A stretch of DNA of 48,714 nucleotides, from assembly GCA_905182775.1 (NCBI GenBank), contig CAJJCU010000044.1:1-48714 (forward strand), written 5' to 3'. A program made the position numbers and the translations under genes. Below the pieces are notes generated by a model, which was given only the letters and a program-made list of their open reading frames with translations, was not told the origin of the DNA and ran no database searches. This stretch comes from an uncultured Flavobacteriales bacterium. GTDB lineage: Bacteria; Bacteroidota; Bacteroidia; Flavobacteriales_D; Crocinitomicaceae. This document shows, piece after piece, positions 18,079 to 25,605 of the stretch; position 1 is the first letter of the stretch, and every line of letters starts with the position of its first letter.

Positions 18079-19437
18079 TCACCTCTTTCTCTTCTTTTTC
18101 ATGTTTTGTATTTTGTCTCCGCGCCTAATTGGTTTTTTGAATTTCTCTTTTAAGGATTTGCTATAACTTTTCTTTTCTGTTTTTGCCTTACTATTCTTCG
18201 CTGATTTCTCATGAAAAGAAGCCCCAGATTCGGTTATCGATCTTTTATCTGAGAGATTGAGTTGTTCTACGGGTTTTTCTTTTTCTTCAGGGGTGAGTTC
18301 GTGACTTACCACAACATCTTCATGGATTTCACTTATTGGAATCTTATAATTCATTAGGGTTTCTATTGAATCCTTTAAAACGGTTTCCTTTTCAGTGTAA
18401 AAAAGAATCGCTCTTCCTCGTTGTTTGGCCCTTCCGGTTCGTCCAATTCGATGGATATAATTCTCGGCGTAAAATGGCGTATTAAAGCTGATGACAGTCG
18501 TTATTTTTTCAATATCAATTCCACGAGCAATTACATCTGTTGCAATTAGAATTCTACTTGTACCATCGACGAACTTTTCTATTGATTTAGTTCGGTGATT
18601 TTGTTCCTTACTAGAGTGAATTACAGAAATTTCAGATTCAGAATTTAAAAGCTCAAATAACCTGTCCGCATGAACCTTGGTGGCCACAAAAACCAACACT
18701 TTGCTAAATTCATTTTGATCCTCTAATAGATGTTTTAACAGGTTCGCCTTGGTATAAAAGTTAGGAACAGCATAACATTCCTGACTAATATTCTCTAAAG
18801 GGGTACCGCTAATAGAGATGGTTTTCTTAATAGGGTTTACTAGGAAATCATCTGTTAGCTCATCTACGTACTGGGTCATTGTCGCAGAGAATAGTATATT
18901 TTGCCGTTTTACGGGAAGGTGCTCGAAAATGTTTTTCAACTGCGTTTTGTATCCGAAATCAAGCATAATATCGACTTCGTCAATCACTAGTTTTTTAATT
19001 GATTTTAGCCGCAATAGATTCGAAAGTGCGAGGTCATATAACCTTCTGGGTGTTCCTACAATGATATCAACTCCTTGGGTAAGGGCTTGTTTCTGAGCGA
19101 TGATGTTGTTGCTCCCGCCATAAACACCTAGGACCCTGACGCTTAGGTAGGGGGTTAATATTTCGACCTGTTCGACAATCTGAATGACCAATTCTCTTGT
19201 GGGCGCAAGGATCAAAACCCTTGGTTGTAGCTGGTCTGAAAACTTTAAATCCTGTAAAACAGGAAGTAAGTAGGCAATCGTTTTCCCTGTTCCGGTTTGT
19301 GCAATACCTACAAAGTCGCCGCCGCCAAGAATTGTCGAATACGACTCTTGTTGAATCGGAGTAGGTTTTTCAAACCCTAAATCGTCAATTGCTTTTCGCA
19401 GTTGCTTTTTGATATTGAAGTCTTCGAAAGTATTCAT
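18079..19437 (-). CDS. DEAD-box-type RNA helicase (DEVD variant)
   Basis: A 452-residue superfamily 2 helicase. Visible motifs are the Q motif region (FEKPTPIQQES), motif I (AQTGTGKT, about 46-53), motif Ia (PTREL), motif Ib (GTPRRL), motif II as DEVD at 153-156 instead of DEAD, motif III (SAT), motif V (ATDVIARGIDI) and motif VI (HRIGRTGRA). A C-terminal tail of about 70 residues is rich in Lys, Arg and Ser and is probably an RNA-binding extension. Likely roles are RNA unwinding in ribosome assembly or mRNA decay. The 234-base region upstream (19438-19671) could hold a long leader, as in some cold-induced helicases, but I cannot show this. Confidence 0.93.
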   Translation of the reverse strand: MNTFEDFNIKKQLRKAIDDLGFEKPTPIQQESYSTILGGGDFVGIAQTGTGKTIAYLLPVLQDLKFSDQLQPRVLILAPTRELVIQIVEQVEILTPYLSVRVLGVYGGSNNIIAQKQALTQGVDIIVGTPRRLYDLALSNLLRLKSIKKLVIDEVDIMLDFGYKTQLKNIFEHLPVKRQNILFSATMTQYVDELTDDFLVNPIKKTISISGTPLENISQECYAVPNFYTKANLLKHLLEDQNEFSKVLVFVATKVHADRLFELLNSESEISVIHSSKEQNHRTKSIEKFVDGTSRILIATDVIARGIDIEKITTVISFNTPFYAENYIHRIGRTGRAKQRGRAILFYTEKETVLKDSIETLMNYKIPISEIHEDVVVSHELTPEEKEKPVEQLNLSDKRSITESGASFHEKSAKNSKAKTEKKSYSKSLKEKFKKPIRRGDKIQNMKKKRKR

Positions 19438-19671
19438 TCTGTAAAGTAATCAAGAAAAATCTTTATGTCAGTGCATTTACGCGAATTATACTTGAAAGAT
19501 GGCAACTTAGTTCTATAGCTTGGTCGAGACGCATTTATTCATTTACCTACCGATCTCTTTTTTTAGGGCGTCTTTTTTGTCTTATTTTGGATCGATTCAC
19601 AAAGGGAATCACGTAGAATCGTCACCTTTAAAAGGGGTTAAACAATAGGGGATAAGACAATCTTTTTCATT
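19438..19671. other. intergenic region upstream of the helicase gene
   Basis: No gene is evident. It holds a short inverted repeat around 19630 (CCTTT-T-AAAGG in the minus reading) and T-rich runs near 19556-19577. It should contain the helicase promoter and the end of the pyrophosphatase transcript, but no convincing promoter or terminator can be picked. Confidence 0.5.
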
Positions 19672-20361
19672 TTAAAGAACTTCCTCTTTCTGCCTTAAAT
19701 TATATTCATAGATTGCCTCAGTAAGCATATCGATAGCTTCTTTTTTATTCCCAAATCCCTTAGATTCCATTTTACCAGGTCCTTTGTAGTTTGTAAACCA
19801 TAGTTCTACTATCTCAGTAACTCCCTTATAAACCTGGTTTAATTCATCGATGCTGTTAATGCCATACATTTTAGAACCAATTGAAACTGCGATTAACTTA
19901 TCATCTTGTTCTCCTCTATCACTAAGGTATAAAAGGCCTATTATTTTACATTTTAAGACATGACCTCTTTCCACTGGGGGTCCAAGAACAAGGATATCTA
20001 AAGGATCACCATCACCACCTTTTTCTTTTGGAAGTATCGTTCCAGGGATCATCCCGTAGTTCCCAGGGTAGCCAATGTAATTTACAATTCTAGGTTTTTC
20101 GTCAATGATTTCCCATCGTAATTCTCCAGTTGATTTATCTAACTCCCATTTATCTGTTGTGCCTGATGGAATTTCAATGACAGCGTTGACCTCCCCGTTC
20201 TCTGATATGGGTGAGAGATCAGTCAGTAAATTAAGTGTGTCATGTTTTTTTTGTTGGGGTTCTAAAAGCAGAATTGATTTTTTATCTGGGTTTCCAGAAA
20301 GACAACTCAAGAGCATGAATGATAAAGAAAAGCAGGATAAAAGCAGGGTGGTTTTAGACAT
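19672..20361 (-). CDS. ppa: inorganic pyrophosphatase with a lipoprotein signal
   Basis: A 229-residue family I pyrophosphatase that hydrolyses PPi to two phosphates. The active-site signature DGDPLDILVLG is present. So are the substrate and metal segments VIEIPSGTTDKWELD, YPGNYGMIPGT and RGEQDDKLIAV. The N-terminus is unusual: a hydrophobic leader ends in LLSC, so the enzyme is probably cleaved and lipidated at about Cys20 and sits in the envelope, not the cytosol. Standard bacterial Ppa is about 175 residues; the extra length is this leader and a linker. The start codon directly follows the repeat at 20362-20413, which may have displaced or now supplies its promoter. Confidence 0.9.
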   Translation of the reverse strand: MSKTTLLLSCFSLSFMLLSCLSGNPDKKSILLLEPQQKKHDTLNLLTDLSPISENGEVNAVIEIPSGTTDKWELDKSTGELRWEIIDEKPRIVNYIGYPGNYGMIPGTILPKEKGGDGDPLDILVLGPPVERGHVLKCKIIGLLYLSDRGEQDDKLIAVSIGSKMYGINSIDELNQVYKGVTEIVELWFTNYKGPGKMESKGFGNKKEAIDMLTEAIYEYNLRQKEEVL

Positions 20362-20413
20362 GGTTTTACGTTTTAGCTAAACTGCGTTTTAATGCAACTT
20401 ACACATTGTTAAC
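20362..20413. repeat. attC-like imperfect palindrome R1
   Basis: This 52-base element lies between the pyrophosphatase start and the SRPBCC stop. The inner arms TAAACTG (20378-20384) and CAACTTA (20395-20401) pair fully if two G-U pairs are allowed, around a 10-base loop. The outer ends are GGTTTTACG and GTTAAC. It aligns over its length with R2 (20909-20959), and the core starting TAGCTAAACTG is 22/23 identical. The compensating wobble changes suggest that the folded form matters. Confidence 0.7.
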
Positions 20414-20421
20414 CTTTTGTT

Positions 20422-20892
20422 TTAAATTAATTTACGCCACTCTTCACTTTCAGCAATTTTTTTTAATTCTTTATTCTTTTCAATCAGAAATTTTCTCATG
20501 TAATTTTCAAGAAATAGTGAATTAGCTATCCTTCCTAACAATCCAAAAGGAGACTCGAATTCAAATTCATCAATCATTTTAGTTTTGTTTCCCTCTTTTT
20601 CAAACTTATGTAAATGTTTCATGCTTTTGAAGGCTCCTTTTAGCATAACGTCCCCAAACATATTTGGTCTATCATAATCAGTTATTTCAACTGTTAATTT
20701 TTGATAAACATTAAAATGTTTTGCTCTCCATGTTACAGTTTCTCCTAATTCAATTAATCCAGAAGTCTTTCCTTCTATTGCTTCTTCATTAGTATTTTTT
20801 GTAGATAATTTGTGAAGATCAATACTTCTTGCAAGATCGAAAACTCTTTCGATTGGTGCATCTATGATAGTTTCTAATTCAATTTTTGACAT
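20422..20892 (-). CDS. SRPBCC (START-like) family protein
   Basis: A 156-residue protein without signal peptide. The opening MSKIELETIIDAPIERVFDLA, the middle IELGETVTWRAKHF and the closing acidic-basic helix fit the SRPBCC/Bet v1-like fold, a helix-grip pocket for hydrophobic ligands. The ligand and role are unknown. The gene stands between two related repeats, R1 and R2, both in the same orientation, as expected of a single-gene mobile cassette. Its base composition looks more AT-rich than that of its flanking housekeeping genes. Confidence 0.8.
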   Translation of the reverse strand: MSKIELETIIDAPIERVFDLARSIDLHKLSTKNTNEEAIEGKTSGLIELGETVTWRAKHFNVYQKLTVEITDYDRPNMFGDVMLKGAFKSMKHLHKFEKEGNKTKMIDEFEFESPFGLLGRIANSLFLENYMRKFLIEKNKELKKIAESEEWRKLI

Positions 20893-20908
20893 TTATCAAT
20901 TCAATAAA

Positions 20909-20959
20909 GGTTAACGTTATAGCTAAACTGTGTTTTAATGCAGTTTAGGTTTTGTTAGC
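20909..20959. repeat. attC-like imperfect palindrome R2
   Basis: This 51-base element lies between the SRPBCC start and the stop of the small T9SS gene. The inner arms CTAAACTG (20923-20930) and CAGTTTAG (20941-20948) are a perfect 8-bp inverted repeat around a 10-base loop. The outer arms GTTAAC (20910-20915) and GTTAGC (20954-20959) pair at five of six positions. It is the closest relative of R1. Confidence 0.75.
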
Positions 20960-20972
20960 GTTCCGTTATTTA

Positions 20973-21893
20973 TTAAATTTTCAATACTCGCTTCATTGCA
21001 ACAGTTCCAGACTTACTATGAAAAGAAATTATATAAAAACCTCTAGCAAATGAAGATAAGTCAATCAATTTTGATTGTGAAATGCTGTAAGATTTAATTT
21101 TTTTTCCAGTGTAATCAATAAGAATCAAAGTGCCAGTTTCATCTGAAAAAACATTAATGAAATCTGTTGTTGGATTAGGAAATAATTCAAATTGAGCTGA
21201 AGTTTGGGTCTGATCTTGAATACCTGTAAATGACAAACAATCTTCCCCAGATGGATTATATATTGGAAAAGAATGATCTTCAAAGCATTTGAATGTTACA
21301 TAATTCCATTCAAAGACTATCGTACTGTCACAATTCATGAAACGAGGAAATGGTAGAGAAGGAATATTGGTATCCATAAAACCAAATCGTTCAACAAAAG
21401 TACCTTCGAGACCTAATGATGAGTTGTTGACTGTTGTTAATGTAATTGTTCGATAGTTCATGGAATTTATAGTAATAGAACTTGTGTTTGTTACTTCAAC
21501 AAATGAACTGTCATTACAAGCAAATTGACCCATTGAAGGGTCATTTATTCCTATTAACCATTGGTCACCAATATTAGCACCAAAATTAAACAGGGTGAAA
21601 AATTGATTGTCTTTCCAATAAAAAACAGTATCTGAATTTACATAGGTGTATTCTGTGGCTAAAGATAGAGTGTCTGCTGGTATTGCTCCTGAAGGAAGTA
21701 TGTATTGAGTTTGTTCAATCTGATTACACAATTGCCCGCCTAAAATAGTGTCTTGAGTATTTTTTATGTCATAATAGCCTGCATTAGCTATATTCCAGAA
21801 TTCATAGTGCCACTTAGCATTTTGGTCTATCCAAACTTGAGCGTTTAAATTCATTATGAAGAATGAAAATAAAATTGTAATAGAATTTCTCAT
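20973..21893 (-). CDS. small T9SS-secreted protein, unknown function
   Basis: A 306-residue exported protein with a signal peptide (hydrophobic core SITILFSFFIMN, cleavage near LNAQ). The middle is beta-rich with paired Cys and no motif I recognise. The last 75 residues are a T9SS type A sorting domain, with ELFPNPTTDFINVFS and ending FYIISFHSKSG-type strands before MKRVLKI. It is predicted to be secreted through the type IX system. It is flanked by GTTAGCGTTC on one side (20954-20963) and GAACGCTAAC on the other (21906-21915), a 10-bp inverted pair belonging to R2 and R3. It looks AT-rich, consistent with recent gain. Confidence 0.82.
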   Translation of the reverse strand: MRNSITILFSFFIMNLNAQVWIDQNAKWHYEFWNIANAGYYDIKNTQDTILGGQLCNQIEQTQYILPSGAIPADTLSLATEYTYVNSDTVFYWKDNQFFTLFNFGANIGDQWLIGINDPSMGQFACNDSSFVEVTNTSSITINSMNYRTITLTTVNNSSLGLEGTFVERFGFMDTNIPSLPFPRFMNCDSTIVFEWNYVTFKCFEDHSFPIYNPSGEDCLSFTGIQDQTQTSAQFELFPNPTTDFINVFSDETGTLILIDYTGKKIKSYSISQSKLIDLSSFARGFYIISFHSKSGTVAMKRVLKI

Positions 21894-21905
21894 TTTTTGT
21901 TTTTT

Positions 21906-21943
21906 GAACGCTAACGAGGGGCTAAACGTAATACGTTTATTTC
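21906..21943. repeat. palindromic repeat R3
   Basis: The element begins GAACGCTAAC, the inverse of the R2 border, and continues to a 17-base inverted repeat TAAACGT-AAT-ACGTTTA (21923-21939). The 25 bases at 21919-21943 recur at R4 with a single difference in the centre. Confidence 0.7.
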
Positions 21944-22084
21944 CTGAGTTTGATAATCAAAGATACCCTAAATGTTTTACGCGAAAAAGAACGGTTTATG
22001 TTTTTTTTAACTTAGCATTACCGGTATTTTCAGAAGGTCTTCGCCCGTATGATTTTAGATGTTGGTTTTCAATATTGAGACCCA

Positions 22085-22109
22085 GGGCTAAACGTATTAC
22101 GTTTATTTC
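22085..22109. repeat. palindromic repeat R4
   Basis: This 25-base direct copy of R3 is centred on TAAACGT-ATT-ACGTTTA (22089-22105) and lies 16 bases past the end of the DksA-like gene. The 141 bases between R3 and R4 hold no convincing gene. The hairpin could also act as a transcript end, but there is no T-run after it in the gene direction. Confidence 0.65.
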
Positions 22110-22125
22110 TTTTTATACAGAATTT

Positions 22126-22464
22126 TTATTGTGCACACCCAACACACTTTCTACTTTGTGGCATCAGAAGAATTCGACCAAGTGGAATCTCCTTTCCGCA
22201 GCGCATGCAAAACCCAAATTCGGGCTCTTCTACCTTGCCCAAAACGAGCTTAAGCTTACTTAATTTTTCTTCTGCTTTTCGGAGTGCAGCTTCCACAACG
22301 CTTTTGTTATTGATTGCATCCATTCGTGAAACACGACCAATAGCATTTTCAGGAGAAATAGGCTTTGTGGATTCTTTATAATCTGCAATCGCCTCTTGCG
22401 TCTTTTTTAGCTCATCAACAATGCGCTTTGTAATTTCAGTCTTGTCATTTTCATTCATGGACAT
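22126..22464 (-). CDS. TraR/DksA-family zinc-finger regulator
   Basis: A 112-residue protein. The N-terminal half is helical and charged, and the C-terminus has a four-Cys zinc finger, FCMRCGKEIPLGRILLMPQS followed by C-x2-C, matching the TraR/DksA family. Such proteins bind RNA polymerase through the secondary channel and alter the response to ppGpp. It is shorter than E. coli DksA (151) and lacks its long coiled-coil, so it is the small type common in Bacteroidota. A second ATG three codons into the frame could be the start. It lies 12 bases after the large phosphatase-like gene. Confidence 0.88.
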   Translation of the reverse strand: MSMNENDKTEITKRIVDELKKTQEAIADYKESTKPISPENAIGRVSRMDAINNKSVVEAALRKAEEKLSKLKLVLGKVEEPEFGFCMRCGKEIPLGRILLMPQSRKCVGCAQ

Positions 22465-22475
22465 AAATCACTGTT

Positions 22476-24839
22476 TTATTGAAGTACAAAGCGTTCGCTT
22501 TCGGTGAGTCCTTTTACGTTTAAAAAGTAAATCCCACCCATCAAGGAGGACAGGTCAATCGTTTGTACTCCTTTTTTTAGTTTTCCATTTTTAACTTTTT
22601 CGCCTTTTGCATTGGTTATGAAATAACTTTTTTCATCGAGTGGGTCACCTACGTGCATTGAAATTTTCCCATGAGAAGGGTTGGGAAAAACTTGAAGGTG
22701 TCCAGTATCTTCTTGCTCTTCTATACCGACAGCTTGCTCTTCACAATCGTCGATTGACGTTTGTACTTTTATAAATAGGTCGTCAAAATAGGAATCGTTG
22801 TCTGTTCCTGTGTTTCGAGTCCCCATTAGTATCATCCTAATGGAGCGCGTGCCGCTAGGGATGGCTTGCAGATCTTGCACATAGGTCCAGCTTGACGTTT
22901 GGCTTGCGTAATTGGCTGTTTGAGAAATCATTCCGCCTGTCGCATCGTAAAACTCAATTTTAAACTCTGGGACATCACTTCCTGAATAGTCACTTAGGTA
23001 GCCTCCAAAATTAAGATATGCACCGTCATTATCTATGCTGTTTGAATAGGCCAGTAAGGAAACCTCTTGGTACCCCTCACCATAGGCATTAGGATCACAG
23101 ACCCCTCCAACAGCATATAGGAAGTTTCCAGAATGGGAATTGTTACCTGCACATTCTCCGCTCATAATAGCTTCAAAGGAGCCGCTTACTTGCGTCCAAT
23201 TTACTGTTCCCTCTTCTGCTCCAGGATTAAGCAATAGGTTTTCGGATAGCGTAGATTCTGTCGTTTGAAAGGATATACCATCTGACCAATCGCTCCAGCT
23301 TAAGTTTCTGTCTCGGTATCGGACCCTCCAATAATAATTTGAGTTTTCATCTAGCAGAGATATTTCTTTTTCTACCATACTAATTCCTGCCTCAAGGTCT
23401 TCATCGAAGTACCAGTTTTCATGCTGAAACCAATCGTCATAGACCAAACTAAAAAAACCAGGATCGGTGGAGACTTGCCAATGAACAGCACCTTGAACAC
23501 CACCGTTTGTATCGTTGAAATTAGAACCTAAAAATGTAATGCAATCCGGTCGCAGGGCGTCACCTTCATTTGGAAACAGGCCAATGGGTTGGTCGGGAGG
23601 CGTGTTGTTTTTCATCACCCTGATGGTGTCTCTAATCTCAGCGTTTACAAGGCCATTTTCAAAACTTCCATGACTCACGCGAGACAACAAAAACTGAGGG
23701 TTTTCACCTGCTTCAACCTCTACGAGTACAAAGCCGTAATCATCTGTACTTTTTGAATATTCTTTATAGTCCTGCTGTGCGTATTCACCCCAGTTGTCTA
23801 TGGCACCACCTGCAGAGGCGACGTTGACCATCAGGTGCTGGTGGTCGCGACTTTGGCCTCTTGAATAACCATGTGTATGACCAAAGAAATGAACACTAGG
23901 CTTTCCGCATCCTGACGAAAAAGTTTCAAGCTTCTCTATGACATCGCCCGTATAATCGGTATTGCCGGCGATCCACAATTCTGAATGATGGGGGTGGTGA
24001 AGCTGTGCAAACACAAAATCTATATCTTCATTTGCGCAAGCATCATTGAGCACAGATTGCAACCAATCAAGCTGCTCCTGAATGCGGTAACCATTATTTG
24101 ATTCAAGGCCAATAAGCCGCACATTAGAATAATCTTTGTAGTACCAATGCTCTATATAGTCACTTTGATTTGTTCCATTTTCAGGCAAATTGAAATACCT
24201 GAAATAGTTGGCAGAATTTTGTTCGTGATTTCCAGCAACAGGATACACAGGAACATGCTGAAACAGGGCCTGTGCGGGATCAAAAAAGGAGCTCTTCCAA
24301 GAGGGATAATTACCGCCAACGGAAACGAGGTCTCCAGGAATAAAAACATAACCAATATCTGTAGCTAAATCATTCCCATACCTGTCATTTACAAATGGGA
24401 TTAATTCATTATTGATGATGTCGCTAAAGACCTCAGGGTGTGATCCGTCTTGTTGCATATCACTCATGGAAATAACATTAAAGTTCTTTTCACTTCCGGG
24501 TAAGGGAGGGGTGATAAAGTCGAAAACAGGGCTTTGAACATCATCTGTACTTATCCGGTAGAAATAACGTGTATCTGGATTTAAACCCTCTAATACGACT
24601 GTGTGCACACGTGATAAACCGCTACCCGTAACAAAAGTACCGATGGACGTAGACCCAAGATTATTTGTAGCTCCCCATTCAATAATACTCTCGTCAATGC
24701 TGTTTGTCTCCCACATAAAAGTCATTGCCGTAGGATGGGCATCTTGCAGATAAGGTCCGACGCTTATAGATTGACTCCAGAAAGTTTGATTGACACACAA
24801 CACAATAACTGAAGAGAAAATAAGAATTGATTTTAACAT
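22476..24839 (-). CDS. T9SS-secreted purple-acid-phosphatase-like metallophosphoesterase
   Basis: A 787-residue exported protein. Signal peptide at about 1-22; a purple-acid-phosphatase N-terminal beta domain at about 25-112 (SVGPYLQDAHPTAMTFMWET); then a calcineurin-like phosphoesterase at about 118-370. The metal-binding motifs are Asp127 in SDMQ, GD at 169-170, GNHE at 203-206, His281-282 and GHTH at 320-323. A fibronectin-III-like domain follows at about 400-525, then a jelly-roll carbohydrate-binding-like domain at about 535-690. A T9SS type A sorting domain at about 705-787 contains VFPNPSHGKIS. It probably releases phosphate from esters outside the cell. Its substrate cannot be read from sequence. 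Confidence 0.92.
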   Translation of the reverse strand: MLKSILIFSSVIVLCVNQTFWSQSISVGPYLQDAHPTAMTFMWETNSIDESIIEWGATNNLGSTSIGTFVTGSGLSRVHTVVLEGLNPDTRYFYRISTDDVQSPVFDFITPPLPGSEKNFNVISMSDMQQDGSHPEVFSDIINNELIPFVNDRYGNDLATDIGYVFIPGDLVSVGGNYPSWKSSFFDPAQALFQHVPVYPVAGNHEQNSANYFRYFNLPENGTNQSDYIEHWYYKDYSNVRLIGLESNNGYRIQEQLDWLQSVLNDACANEDIDFVFAQLHHPHHSELWIAGNTDYTGDVIEKLETFSSGCGKPSVHFFGHTHGYSRGQSRDHQHLMVNVASAGGAIDNWGEYAQQDYKEYSKSTDDYGFVLVEVEAGENPQFLLSRVSHGSFENGLVNAEIRDTIRVMKNNTPPDQPIGLFPNEGDALRPDCITFLGSNFNDTNGGVQGAVHWQVSTDPGFFSLVYDDWFQHENWYFDEDLEAGISMVEKEISLLDENSNYYWRVRYRDRNLSWSDWSDGISFQTTESTLSENLLLNPGAEEGTVNWTQVSGSFEAIMSGECAGNNSHSGNFLYAVGGVCDPNAYGEGYQEVSLLAYSNSIDNDGAYLNFGGYLSDYSGSDVPEFKIEFYDATGGMISQTANYASQTSSWTYVQDLQAIPSGTRSIRMILMGTRNTGTDNDSYFDDLFIKVQTSIDDCEEQAVGIEEQEDTGHLQVFPNPSHGKISMHVGDPLDEKSYFITNAKGEKVKNGKLKKGVQTIDLSSLMGGIYFLNVKGLTESERFVLQ

Positions 24840-24953
24840 AAAAATTTTTAAACAAGATAATGAATTGTAACGATTATAGAGGATTGCTTGGCCGCTTCTT
24901 GGGCCTTATGTTCTCTTGAGGCAATATCTACAATAGGGAAACGTTTTTTGAAT

Positions 24954-25556
24954 ATGACTAGTCATAGAATTTATTTTGTATTTATTTATTTAGGACTTTG
25001 GTCATTCATCGCCTCTTGCGACCCCGATGACCATATCACAGATTGTGACCACTCGTCATCTTTCTTTACAACAGTTTTTTAAAATATGATTTTGAATGGG
25101 CATACGGATGATGTCTTCATCGATACAGAAATTCATGAATATACGTTTGTGTTGTCAGAGAATAAGGAAGTCTGTGAAATTGGTTACCAAAGTCAGCCCG
25201 CGATCTCTACGGCGCTTTATTTGATAGAAATAATTGACAATACAAATAACCTAGCTGTTTATTCTGGCAATCACATTTTTTCAGCATCGGAAACTTCCTA
25301 CGTAACCCCAGGATCAACGACTAATTTACAGTTAGAAACCTCATACACTTTAAGAAGAACCATCTTATTAAGTGATGCCAATGGACAGTTTGGTAGTATC
25401 ATTGGTAGAATTGCGCGTAAAAGTGAAATGAATTTTCCATATACAGATGGTATAATGTCTATAACAAGTGCAAACTTTTACCAAGCGTCCAACCCTGAAG
25501 GAGTTTCCTTACTGGACGATGCCGTACCTTATATTGATTTGATTTTTACAGACTGA
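24954..25556 (+). pseudogene. lipoprotein gene split by an in-frame stop codon
   Basis: Starting at the ATG at 24954, the frame encodes a leader ending in the lipobox IASC and then DPDDHITDCDHSSSFFTTVF before TAA at 25080-25082. After one more codon an ATG at 25086 continues in the same frame for 156 residues to 25556. Together they would be a lipoprotein of about 200 residues with a short acidic linker and a beta-rich body. One base change would explain the break. Alternatives are a sequencing error, or re-initiation producing a cytoplasmic body. The family is not recognised. Confidence 0.6.
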
Positions 25557-25585
25557 TTCGAATACATTTAGCTCTAGCAGTCTAA

Positions 25586-25605
25586 ATAAAAAATCGATTT
25601 TTTAT
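25586..25605. terminator. AT-rich palindrome between convergent genes
   Basis: A perfect 20-base palindrome (ATA5-A-TCGA-T-T5AT) lies between the split lipoprotein gene and the DUF5715 gene and overlaps the stop codon of the latter. Its T-run on both strands would suit a bidirectional terminator, but the stem is almost all A-T. Confidence 0.4.

Noticed and set aside
21856-22263. 135-codon plus-strand open frame across the R3-R4 region
   Set aside because: It overlaps the start of the T9SS gene and the end of the DksA-like gene, runs through both palindromes and encodes no recognisable protein.
24888-24953. Longer start (TTG) for the split lipoprotein
   Set aside because: The ATG at 24954 gives a proper lipoprotein leader; the TTG extension would place 22 residues before it.
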